A DNA stretch of 64,000 bases from JAUIJL01 sp965366625. Its GTDB lineage: Bacteria > Acidobacteriota > Thermoanaerobaculia > Multivoradales > J023. A model generated the notes under the pieces. The model saw only the letters and a list, made by a program, of their open reading frames with translations. It was not told the origin of the DNA and did no database searches. Positions 51,568 to 60,703 of this stretch are shown here, in pieces (the stretch's first letter is position 1; each line of letters starts with the position of its first letter). Both the position numbers and the translations under genes were made by a program. The DNA lies in assembly GCA_965366625.1 (NCBI GenBank), contig CBDUGP010000014.1, forward strand, positions 55,187-119,186, written 5' to 3'.

Positions 51568-52370
51568 AGAAAGTTCTGCTCATCGGCACGGAATCCCCCG
51601 AGATCGAGCATCTCGCGGAGCGCCTGCGGACCGAAGGCACCCAGGTTCGGGTAGCCCCCGGCGGGCTCTACGCGCTGACCATGCTCGAACGGGAGCGCCC
51701 CCACTTGATCCTCACCATCGCGGATCTCGGCGACATGACCGGCATTGAGCTCAACTCCATGGTCAAACGGGACTTCGCGGTGTCCGAGGTCCAAGTGGTG
51801 CTGTTGGCGCGCAACCTCCAAGAGAAGGTTCTGGCCGAGCGCCAGGGGGATTTCGATTTGATCCTGCTCGACGATCGCCCCCTCGGCGCCCTCGCCGATC
51901 GGCTGAATCGATTGGTCCGGCACGGGCTCCTACCGAACCCGGAGGCACCGGCAGAGCTGCCATCCACCGGCGTGGCTCGAGAACTCTCCGGTACCTTGGG
52001 AGTTCTGACCTTCGCCGAACTCACCCAGGCTCTTTCCCAAACCGCGAAAACCGGCAGACTGCACTTAGAGGCCGACGACCAGCGCGGATCGATACTGATC
52101 TTGGATGGTATGATTCAACATGCGGTGTTTCGGAACGCCGTCGGCCTTGCCGCTTTTGCTCGACTGTTTTTTGAATCTGAGCGGATTCCGAATATTCCTT
52201 TCCGCTTTGAGCCCTTGACGGCCCAAGAGGTGCTCCGAAATCCCAAAACCCTCGAGCAAACCGCGCAACAGCTGTTGTTGTCCGCGGCCGTGGATTTGGA
52301 AGAAAACACCACCACGGAAATGGTGACCGCTGGTATCAAGGAATGGCTTCGTAGGGAGGAAAACGGCTGA
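51564..52370 (+). CDS. pseudo-receiver with DUF4388 (PATAN) domain
   Basis: The protein has 268 residues. The N-terminal ~120 look like a receiver fold (KKVLLIGTESPEIEHLAERL; LILTIADLGDMTGIEL). The acidic pocket residues and the phospho-acceptor Asp are missing; the Asp position is Ile in LTIAD. The second half is a PATAN/DUF4388 domain (GTLGVLTFAELTQAL, TGRLHLEADDQRGSILILDG). This type appears in cyanobacterial and other phototaxis/motility regulators and in gliding bacteria, and binds other signalling proteins. It probably acts as a phosphorylation-independent output or adaptor. ATGA overlap upstream; TGATG coupling downstream. Confidence 0.8.
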   Translation: MKKVLLIGTESPEIEHLAERLRTEGTQVRVAPGGLYALTMLERERPHLILTIADLGDMTGIELNSMVKRDFAVSEVQVVLLARNLQEKVLAERQGDFDLILLDDRPLGALADRLNRLVRHGLLPNPEAPAELPSTGVARELSGTLGVLTFAELTQALSQTAKTGRLHLEADDQRGSILILDGMIQHAVFRNAVGLAAFARLFFESERIPNIPFRFEPLTAQEVLRNPKTLEQTAQQLLLSAAVDLEENTTTEMVTAGIKEWLRREENG

Positions 52371-53371
52371 TGGCCAAAGTAATCGTCATCGACGATAGCC
52401 TGAGCGTTTGTTTCGCCATTGAACGCATGTTGCGATCCCGGGGCATGGAAGTGATCTCCCACCGATCCGGGGAAGCGGCGCTCGAAGGCCTGGAGCCAGA
52501 GGAGCCGGATCTGGTGCTCTGCGATCTGGTGCTGCCGGACATCGAAGGCTTCCAGATCTGCACCTTCATCAAACAAAGCCCGGTCCTGGCCGACGTGCCG
52601 GTGATCGTCATCTCAGGCATTGTCGACGAAGAGGTCCGCGCCCAGGCGAAAGAAGTAGGTGCCGAAGCGGTGCTGAAGAAACCTTTCGCGTCCGACGAAA
52701 TGCTGACCCTGGTGGAAAAAATCCTCCGCCGCCGCGGGGTTCTGAAGCCCGACGAAGACGACGTGCCCACCGGCCCCGTGGCGGTGGAGGCCGAGGACGC
52801 GACCGAGCCGGTGGAGGTCGAGAAGGAGGCCGAAGGCGAGGACAATCAAGTCGAGTCCAATGAGGTCGAGTTGTCCCTCGTGGACTCTCCGGCTGAAGAA
52901 AACGGCGAGTCAACGGCTTCCGACCCACGAGCGGGCCGGGCGCCACGCATCCTGCTCGCCACCACCGATCCCCTGGACGCGCCGCCGACCGTGGACGCGC
53001 CCGATCCCCTGGCCCAGACAGGCTCCGATGACGAGCTCTTGGATCGACTGGAACTGCGCCTCGAACCCCTAGCGTCGATCGAGGCCTTGCGCTTCGCCTG
53101 CATTCTCTCACCCGGCGGTGAACTGCGCGGTTACGGCCCCGCAAAACCCACGTCCACCGACTTGGCGGCCCTGCCCCAGCTGATGCGCGCCGCCTCCAAC
53201 ACCGCCACCCACACCCGACAGGGGGAAGTCGGAATTCTTACCCTCGAGACCAGTCAGGGAGTGTTGGTGGTCAAACCCCAGGAAGAAGGCCACCTCATGG
53301 TTTTGGGCTTGGGCGACCGTTCAGTCTTGGGCAAGGCACGTTATTTGTTGCGCCGACTCGAAGAATCTTGA
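52370..53371 (+). CDS. CheY-like receiver with C-terminal Roadblock-like domain
   Basis: The protein has 333 residues. An intact receiver (about 1-120) has VIVIDDSLSV, phospho-Asp in LVLCDLVLPDIEGF, a Thr/Ser position in VIVISG and Lys in LKKPFA. A long acidic linker (about 125-225) follows. The C-terminal 100 residues (LRFACILSPGGELRGYG ... GILTLETSQGVLVVKPQEEGHLMVLGL) resemble Roadblock/LC7 modules that bind Ras-like GTPases such as MglA in gliding. No MglA gene is in the window. ATG overlaps the previous stop (TGATG). It is the last operon gene and the likely phospho-output. Confidence 0.78.
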   Translation: MAKVIVIDDSLSVCFAIERMLRSRGMEVISHRSGEAALEGLEPEEPDLVLCDLVLPDIEGFQICTFIKQSPVLADVPVIVISGIVDEEVRAQAKEVGAEAVLKKPFASDEMLTLVEKILRRRGVLKPDEDDVPTGPVAVEAEDATEPVEVEKEAEGEDNQVESNEVELSLVDSPAEENGESTASDPRAGRAPRILLATTDPLDAPPTVDAPDPLAQTGSDDELLDRLELRLEPLASIEALRFACILSPGGELRGYGPAKPTSTDLAALPQLMRAASNTATHTRQGEVGILTLETSQGVLVVKPQEEGHLMVLGLGDRSVLGKARYLLRRLEES

Positions 53372-53387
53372 TCTCTAGCGAAGATCC

Positions 53388-55898
53388 CTAACGAAATCCC
53401 TCACCGTGCCTGAGCGCGGTCGACGGCTCCACCTCGCTCGCCCGCCGCGCCGGCCACCAACAAGCCACCAGCACGGCGCAGAGCAAGGTTAGGCAGGCGA
53501 CGGCGTGGATTGAGAAATGCCCCGCCTCAATGGCGAAGAGGTGCTGCTCCAGCCGGCCTCGAAGACTCGCGAGCGCCAACAACCCGAGGGCCAAACCCAC
53601 AACCGCCAGTCGCAACCCCTCCCTGAGCACATCTCCCAAAACCGTGGACCGACGGGCACCCAAAGCCATTCGCACCCCGATCTCAGCGGTGCGGGCGGAC
53701 ACCGAATACGACACCACGCCGTAGATCCCTACCATACCGAGGATCAATGCCAGGCCCGCGAAGCTCGACAACAAGAAAGCGCGCAAGCGGGGACCGGCGA
53801 CCCCGGCGCTTTTCACCTCGGGCATGGATTTCATCTCCACGATGGGAATATTCGGATCCACCGACCAAACCGCTTGCCGCAAGGTGTTGGCGAGCTCGAG
53901 GGTCGGTCCGTCGGTTCGCAGCACGAGGGCCAGGGATCGCGCGCCGAAATCTCCGGCTTGGCGCAACGGCCAATACATTTCCGGGGTCGGAGCTTGGGCC
54001 AAGGCGTGCTGATGGACATCTGCCACCACCCCAGCCACCTCGAACGTCTGGTTGCCGAAGAGCTGAATCTTTTTACCGGTCGCCCGCTGCCCGGGCCAAA
54101 GTTCCGAAGCCAGCGTCCGGTTGATCCAGCCGACTCGATAGGGCTCTGCGTCTTCCCTTTGTCCGGGCGGCGCTGCACCCGATCCGACCGCATCCGAGCT
54201 GCTTGCTGCCAAAGCGGCCCCGTCCATTTCGTCGATGGCTCGACCTTCGATCACGGGAATTTCCATCAGCTCGAAATAACCCGGCGTGATCACTCGAAAG
54301 TTCGCCGCCGGCAGCGGAATTCCAGAATTCGGATCGGCCGGCAGCTCCTGACCCTCGTAGCTATAAGGAAAATGCCAATTGCCGTCGGCAAGGGGAAGCA
54401 AATGAATTCCCGCCACACCCCGAACCGCCGGAATCGATTCCAACCGCTCCGTCACACGATCATAGAAATCGACCACCGAGCCGTGGCTGGGGTAACGATC
54501 CTGGGACGGCATGGGTCTGAAGGTCACCATCTGCTCGGTCCGAAAGCCTGGATCGACCGCCTGCAGTCGCATCAAGCTTTGGCTCAACAAACCGGCAACG
54601 CTTAATAGGGCCAAGGAAATCGCGACCTGACCCACCACCAGCACGGATTGCAGGGGGCCCCGCCCAGTGATCCTGCGGCCGGAGGTCAGATTGGACGAAG
54701 ACCCGTTCCGTCCACGAACCGCGCTCGACCACGCCGGTGCAAGGCCGAAGAGCAGGGCCGAAAACAGTGACGCCGCAAGGGTGAAAAGCAGCACATCACC
54801 GTGCAATCCGACCTCCGACAGACGTGGCATGTCGGCCGGCAGCTGGGCCCGCAAGGCCTCAAATCCCCACAGGGCGATCAACAGACCGCAAGCGCCTCCC
54901 ACGGTCGCCAACACCAGGCTCTCCACCATCAGCTGCCTGAAAATTCGCGTCCAACCGGCCCCCAAAGCCGATCGGACCGCCAATTCCCGGCGTCTGCCCG
55001 CGGCTCGAGCCAGGAGTAAATTCGCTAGATTGGCGCAGGCCACGAGCAGAATAGTGCCGACGGCGGCCAGCAGAAGGAAAAGCGTCGAACGAGCATCGGC
55101 CACCCTTTGGGCGTGTAGGGAAACCACTTCGGCAGCCGCTTGGCGATCCTTGGTAAAACGCTGTGGAAACTCAGCTACCAACGCGCCCGCCAACTGCTTC
55201 AGCTCCTCGTCCGCCCGGCTGAGGCTCACGTCCGAGCGCAGCCTGGCGACCATTCCCAGGTAGTAGGAGCCATCGAGATCATCGACATCGGTGGGGTCTA
55301 GGGTCAGAGGGGTCCACAAACGCCAGGCCGGGTCGAGAGGGACGTGGGATTCGGGCATCACGCCGACGACTTCATAGCTCTCGCCGTCGAGCTCGATTCG
55401 CCGTCCGACGACATCCGAATCGGCGCCGAAACGGGTCCGCCAGAGGCGGTGGCTGAGCATCGCCACCCGATGGGAGCCGGGCCGGCTGTCCTCGGAATGA
55501 AAGGTCCGACCCAGCTCGGGCCGGGCACCGAGCACCTCGAAGTGGCCCGGCGTCACCCGGCCGCTGACCACCGCCTCGGGCTGCCCACCCCCGGTCATGG
55601 GCAGGGTCCAAGTGGCAAAAGCGGTCACCCCGTCATAGCTGGTGCTCTGGGCCGAAACCCGGCTCCAGACCCGCTTGTTGACCCAGGTCGAGGGCCACAG
55701 CTGCACGAGCTGATCCGGCTCGGCGTAGGGTAAGGGTTTCAGCAATACGCTGTGAGCGATGCTGAAAATCGACGTATTCGCGCCGATCCCCAAAGCCAGA
55801 ATGGCGATTGCCAACCCGGCAAAAGTCGGGTAGCGACGCATCTGACGAAAGGCTAGTTTGACGTCGTGGTGCAAGGCGTGGGGCCAGATTTCGGGCAT
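53388..55898 (-). CDS. ADOP-family ABC transporter permease (MacB-like), second
   Basis: This 836-residue permease has the same duplicated architecture as the one at 15174-17591: an N-terminal helix with GIGANTSIFSIAHSVLLKPLPY, a periplasmic MacB core (about 60-285), three FtsX helices (about 300-450), a second periplasmic domain and three C-terminal helices. The conserved RRRELAVRSALGAG loop and C-terminal EIGVRMALGARRS are present. No ATPase gene is adjacent. ATG 55898 is supported by GGAGG eight bases upstream; longer starts are not. It ends 16 bases after the convergent chemosensory operon. Its upstream region carries a tandem-repeat array. Confidence 0.88.
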   Translation of the reverse strand: MPEIWPHALHHDVKLAFRQMRRYPTFAGLAIAILALGIGANTSIFSIAHSVLLKPLPYAEPDQLVQLWPSTWVNKRVWSRVSAQSTSYDGVTAFATWTLPMTGGGQPEAVVSGRVTPGHFEVLGARPELGRTFHSEDSRPGSHRVAMLSHRLWRTRFGADSDVVGRRIELDGESYEVVGVMPESHVPLDPAWRLWTPLTLDPTDVDDLDGSYYLGMVARLRSDVSLSRADEELKQLAGALVAEFPQRFTKDRQAAAEVVSLHAQRVADARSTLFLLLAAVGTILLVACANLANLLLARAAGRRRELAVRSALGAGWTRIFRQLMVESLVLATVGGACGLLIALWGFEALRAQLPADMPRLSEVGLHGDVLLFTLAASLFSALLFGLAPAWSSAVRGRNGSSSNLTSGRRITGRGPLQSVLVVGQVAISLALLSVAGLLSQSLMRLQAVDPGFRTEQMVTFRPMPSQDRYPSHGSVVDFYDRVTERLESIPAVRGVAGIHLLPLADGNWHFPYSYEGQELPADPNSGIPLPAANFRVITPGYFELMEIPVIEGRAIDEMDGAALAASSSDAVGSGAAPPGQREDAEPYRVGWINRTLASELWPGQRATGKKIQLFGNQTFEVAGVVADVHQHALAQAPTPEMYWPLRQAGDFGARSLALVLRTDGPTLELANTLRQAVWSVDPNIPIVEMKSMPEVKSAGVAGPRLRAFLLSSFAGLALILGMVGIYGVVSYSVSARTAEIGVRMALGARRSTVLGDVLREGLRLAVVGLALGLLALASLRGRLEQHLFAIEAGHFSIHAVACLTLLCAVLVACWWPARRASEVEPSTALRHGEGFR

Positions 55899-56000
55899 GG
55901 CGGGATCCTCCACCCACCTTCACTAGCAGAACCCGTGCCGGCCGACGGCCCGCGCGACCCCTCCTCCCGGGCCGATCGACAGCGGACGGTGACCCGGTCC

Positions 56001-56142
56001 CTGTCCGTTTTTGGGAATGTCAGGTCTTAAAACGGACAGGTCTTGCCGACAGGTCTTACCGAAAGGGTCTTGGGACGGACAGGGTCCTAAGACGGACAGG
56101 GTCCTAAGACGGACAGGGTCCTAAGACGGACCGGCCGGCTCG
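56001..56142. repeat. tandem-repeat array with long inverted repeat
   Basis: Four near-identical 18-bp units (agggtcctaagacggac) occupy about 56074-56142, preceded by more degenerate units (aggtcttnnnacggac). At the left end CTGTCCGTTTT (56001-56011) and AAAACGGACAG (56029-56039) form an 11-bp perfect inverted repeat with a 17-base loop. The array lies between the S9 peptidase 3' end and the ADOP permease start; the hairpin could help terminate the peptidase transcript. Confidence 0.85.
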
Positions 56143-56158
56143 AACTCAGTCGTCGAAC

Positions 56159-58288
56159 TCAGTCAAGCTCTACGGCCGGCAGCTCCGTCTTGCCCTCTTT
56201 GACGAAATGATCCATCCAGCGCAAAACCCGTCGCAGGTAGTCGTGCCGGGAAGCCGCCCGCTGGTTGCCGTGAGGCTCACCCGGGTAGCGCACGTAACGC
56301 ACGACTTTGTCCTGCAACTTCATCGCCCGATAAAGCTGCAGGCTTTGGGACGGATGTACCCGAGTATCCCCGGTTCCGCCCGCGATCAACAGGGGCGTCT
56401 TGGATTTCGAGGCGTGGTAGATCGGGCTCCGCTCCAGGCTGAACTTCCACTTCGTCCAAGGGTTGAAGGTGGTGTGCACGGCGATGTCTTCGTTCGGGAT
56501 GTCGGTGGTGAAACCCTTCGACAGCTTATTGCTGATGCCGACGAACATCGCGCCCGCTTTGAAGCGGTCGGTGTAATAGGTGGAGCACCAGGCCGTGGCA
56601 TATCCACCGTAGGATCCGCCGGTGATGCCCACCCGATCCGAAGCGATTCCCTCTTGGATCAAATGGTCCACCGCTTCCACCAAATCCTGGAATTCCTTGC
56701 CGGCGGCATCGGCGTGACCGAGCTTGGAGAATTCCACTCCGCGACCGGTGGAGCCCCGATAGTTGGGATAGAGCACCGCATAACCCCTGGCGGCCGCCAC
56801 TTGACCGGGTCGGCTATAACCGGAAACCCAGCCGTTGCGGTCGTTCGATTCCGGGCCCCCGTGCACCATCAGCAGCAGCGGAGCCTTCTTGCGCCCATCC
56901 AAGGGGTGGATGAGGATGCCTTCGAGTTCCAAGCCGTCGGAAGCGGTCCAGGTCACCACCTCTTGCTTTGCCAAGCTCACCTTGCTGAGCCAGGGATTGG
57001 ATTCCGTCAGGCGTTTCGGGCGGTCCCCGAGCTTCAAAGAGAAGGCTTCCGAGGGATGGCCCGGACCATCACCGACAAAGGCTAGACGGCCGTCCGATGC
57101 CATGTGCAAGCTGTGGATGATCGGTACGCCGAGGGAAGCCTTGGAACGTAGGACCCGCTCCATGGTGCCGTCGAGAGTCACGGTTCCCAGGGTCGTTTCG
57201 CTGCCTTCGTTGGCCACCCAAACCAGGGTTTGATCGTCCTGCCAAACGAACGACCGAATATGGACCTCCAAGGCGGGCATCAGGTCGCGCAAGCTGCCGT
57301 CGGCCACCGAGCCGAGCATCAATCGACCCGGGCTCGGGTCGCTGTGGTCTTGGGCCGAGACCATGGCCACATATTGACCGCCGGGGGCTGCGGCGAAGGC
57401 ACCGAGCTTGCCGGGGTTGGCGAATCGCACCACTTCTTCGCCGGTGGCCGCGTCCAACACCCGCACCCGCCGCTGCATGTACTCGTCGTCCACCAGGTTG
57501 CGCGGCTGCACGCCGACCACCAGACGCGAGCTGTCGGGGCTCCACTCCACGTGACCGACCGAACCTTCGACCTCGATTTGCCGCAACCCGGGTTGGGTCT
57601 CACCAACTTCTGAATCGCCTGAATCGGCTGAATCGGCTGAATCATCGGAGACGGTCGCGGGATCCACAGGCGCCGGCTCGAGTTCGGGAAAGTCGGCAAT
57701 CCACAGCTCTTGGGCTCGCCATTCCTCTTCGAAGACTTCGCGGTCGAAGCCCTTCTCCAAAGCTTCCTTGCGCTTCTCATCCTCACCCGGGGTGACCAAC
57801 AAGGCCAACGAAGCGCCATCGGGAGAGATCCTGAAACTGCTCAACCCATCGAGTTCGAAAAGCTTGCGCGACTCGCCGCCGTCGACGGGAATGCCCCAAA
57901 TGGCACTCTCCTCGTCGTCGAAACGCTTGGCTTGGTACAGGATCCATTTGCCGTCGGGGGTGAGTTCCGGGCTCGACACCCTGACCTCGCCGGTGACATA
58001 TCCCCGGCTCCGCCCATTGCCGTCGGTCGACACCAGGTGGAGTTCGCGCCAGGCTGGGCCGTCGTCGTCGACCCCCGCCCGTCGGGGTACATTGAGCACA
58101 TAGGCGACCTGATGGCCGTCCTGGGAAATCGTCACGCTCTGCACGTCGCGCATTTGCAACAGCTGATCGACGGTCAATCCTTCGGCCTGCAAGCCCAAAC
58201 AAGGGGCAAAGCTCAGGGCCAGGCCTACGATCGAGACGGCCCACTTCCGTGCGCGGCCGAGGCCCCGCTTTTCCGCACTACTTTTCAT
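56159..58288 (-). CDS. S9 family peptidase (prolyl oligopeptidase type), exported
   Basis: The 709-residue protein has a signal peptide (basic start, then SIVGLALSFAPCLGLQAEG), a seven-bladed N-terminal propeller (about 30-440) and a C-terminal alpha/beta-hydrolase domain. The catalytic Ser is in GITGGSYGGYATAW, the Asp in GTGDTRV and the His in GEPHGNQR. It would cleave short peptides, perhaps after Pro or acyl residues, in the periplasm. ATG 58288 with AGAGGA seven bases upstream defines the signal peptide; an upstream in-frame stretch overlaps the preceding small gene. It lies 20 bases after that gene on the same strand. A short 9-bp repeat encodes an acidic SAD/SGD loop near residue 235. 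Confidence 0.9.
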   Translation of the reverse strand: MKSSAEKRGLGRARKWAVSIVGLALSFAPCLGLQAEGLTVDQLLQMRDVQSVTISQDGHQVAYVLNVPRRAGVDDDGPAWRELHLVSTDGNGRSRGYVTGEVRVSSPELTPDGKWILYQAKRFDDEESAIWGIPVDGGESRKLFELDGLSSFRISPDGASLALLVTPGEDEKRKEALEKGFDREVFEEEWRAQELWIADFPELEPAPVDPATVSDDSADSADSGDSEVGETQPGLRQIEVEGSVGHVEWSPDSSRLVVGVQPRNLVDDEYMQRRVRVLDAATGEEVVRFANPGKLGAFAAAPGGQYVAMVSAQDHSDPSPGRLMLGSVADGSLRDLMPALEVHIRSFVWQDDQTLVWVANEGSETTLGTVTLDGTMERVLRSKASLGVPIIHSLHMASDGRLAFVGDGPGHPSEAFSLKLGDRPKRLTESNPWLSKVSLAKQEVVTWTASDGLELEGILIHPLDGRKKAPLLLMVHGGPESNDRNGWVSGYSRPGQVAAARGYAVLYPNYRGSTGRGVEFSKLGHADAAGKEFQDLVEAVDHLIQEGIASDRVGITGGSYGGYATAWCSTYYTDRFKAGAMFVGISNKLSKGFTTDIPNEDIAVHTTFNPWTKWKFSLERSPIYHASKSKTPLLIAGGTGDTRVHPSQSLQLYRAMKLQDKVVRYVRYPGEPHGNQRAASRHDYLRRVLRWMDHFVKEGKTELPAVELD
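57610..57644. repeat. 9-bp tandem repeat in S9 peptidase
   Basis: About three to four copies of ctgaatcgg encode an acidic Asp-Ser loop in the propeller domain. Confidence 0.75.
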
Positions 58289-58307
58289 CGACGTTTCCTC
58301 TTTAGGA

Positions 58308-58610
58308 TCAATCCCCGCGAACCCGGGCGATTTGGGTATCTCTCTGCTCTTCAATTCGGCGTCGCTCGGCAAGATATTCCTCTTCTTCTTGCTGCCGTGC
58401 TACCGGGTCGGCCTGGGTCTTCAGGGTTTGTTGGTACGAGATTTCGAGCTGCGCAAGCTTGGCCTTTGCACGGCTCCGGATATCCGAAATCTCAGTGCGG
58501 TCGGCGTCCGTAATAGAGCCGGCGTCGGGTCGATCGATGCCCTGGGCCTCCAAGCGCTCCAAAGCAAGCTCATACGCGGACTTCATTCCCTTTGCCTTAT
58601 CGTTTGCCAT
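58308..58610 (-). CDS. small coiled-coil protein
   Basis: The 100-residue, highly charged protein is predicted to be one long helix (about 15-95), with LALERLEAQGIDRPDAGS, then RAKAKLAQLEISYQQTL and EEEYLAERRRIEEQRD. No membrane segment or known motif is seen. ATG has TATTCT six bases upstream and no ribosome site, the strongest leaderless signature in the window, which also excludes a longer start. It precedes the S9 peptidase by 20 bases and probably heads that operon. It may be a cytoplasmic adaptor; function is unknown. Confidence 0.7.
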   Translation of the reverse strand: MANDKAKGMKSAYELALERLEAQGIDRPDAGSITDADRTEISDIRSRAKAKLAQLEISYQQTLKTQADPVARQQEEEEYLAERRRIEEQRDTQIARVRGD

Positions 58611-58616
58611 GGCGCA

Positions 58617-58622
58617 AGAATA
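58617..58622 (-). promoter_or_regulatory. -10 box for leaderless coiled-coil gene
   Basis: On the minus strand TATTCT is followed by six bases (tgcgcc) and ATG. Confidence 0.6.
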
Positions 58623-58791
58623 CACCGGAGCCCGAAAGTTCGCCAAAGCCGGCGAATCTTGCCCCTCGCTGTAACCCTCAGGATGCCACTTTGACGCCCT
58701 ATTCGATCCCGGGATGCGACTTCGACGCATGCTCGCCATGTGGCAAGGGCTGAAATAGCGTAGGCTCGCGCCCCCGGATCAAGACCTGGAA

Positions 58792-58808
58792 CGGCACCTT
58801 TCTTGCTT
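58792..58808 (+). promoter_or_regulatory. sigma-54-like promoter upstream of ABC operon
   Basis: CGGCAC, five bases (ctttc), then TTGCT. The GG (58793) and GC (58805) doublets are 12 apart as required; only the first T of TGGCAC is changed. Predicted transcription start is near 58818, 75 bases before the ATPase ATG. Confidence 0.45.
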
Positions 58809-58892
58809 CTCCATCGGTGGCGTTGTGATCAAGACTGTCGAATATACCCGTCGATAGAACCACCTCAAAGGCACTCGAAGGAGTCGATTGAA

Positions 58893-59950
<1,058 letters not shown>

Positions 59951-59951
<1 letters not shown>

Positions 59952-60691
59952 TGCAGAGTTTTCTCGCGGTTTTCCAACGGGAGCTGAGGGCCTACTTCGT
60001 TTCGCCCATGGCTTGGATCATCCTGACGTTTTTCCTCATCATCCAAGGCATCATCATCTCCCTGATCGTTGGATTCCTGGCGGATCCTCGGGCTCCCGCC
60101 GACGTCACCCCGTTCAACTACTTTTTCAGCAGCTTCTTCTTCTGGTTTACCCAGCTGTTCATTACCCCGGTGATCACCATGCGTTTGATTTCCGAGGAGC
60201 GCCGCAGCGGCACGATCGAATCCCTGATGACCGGACCGATCAGCGAAAACCAAGTGGTGTTGGCCAAATTTTTCTCGGCGATGTTTTTCTATGCCTTCCT
60301 CTGGTTGCCGACTCTCCTTTATCCAGTGCTCGTCGGGCGTTACACCGACATCGATTGGGGGCCCCTCGCCTCCGGCTATTTGGGCACCTTGGGCATCGGC
60401 TCGGTGGCGTTGGCGGCCGGAATGCTCGGTTCCAGCTTCACCAAGAATCAAATCGTCGCCGCGGTTTCGAGCTTCGGCATTCTCATGCTGCTCTTCGCCG
60501 TGCCCTGGGCCGACGGCCTATTTCAAGAACCTCTCATCTCCGACGTGCTCGGTTATCTCAATTGGTTAGATCACATGGACGAATTCAGCCGTGGCATCGT
60601 CGACAGCCGCCGGTTGGTCTATTACCTCACCACCACCGCGCTCTTCCTTTTCTTCACCGGCCGGGCGCTCGAAGCCAAGAAGTGGCGATGA
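59951..60691 (+). CDS. ABC-2 type permease, GldF-like
   Basis: The 246-residue integral membrane protein has about six helices: MAWIILTFFLIIQGIIISLIVGF, FFFWFTQLFITPVITMRLISEERRSGTIESL (the conserved ABC-2/GldF element), FFSAMFFYAFLWLP, LGTLGIGSVALAAGMLGSS, the FGILMLLFAVPW segment and a C-terminal helix. It begins MQSFLAVFQRELRAYFVSPM, the typical interaction helix with the ATPase. GGAGGAG lies just before the ATG, which overlaps the ATPase stop (TGATG). In Bacteroidota the orthologues assemble the gliding apparatus; elsewhere the substrate is unknown. Confidence 0.88.
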
Positions 60692-60703
60692 GGAGCTGAT
60701 CCA

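Noticed and set aside
56041..56142. CRISPR array
   Set aside because: The repeats are directly contiguous 18-bp units with no unique spacers and no cas genes nearby.
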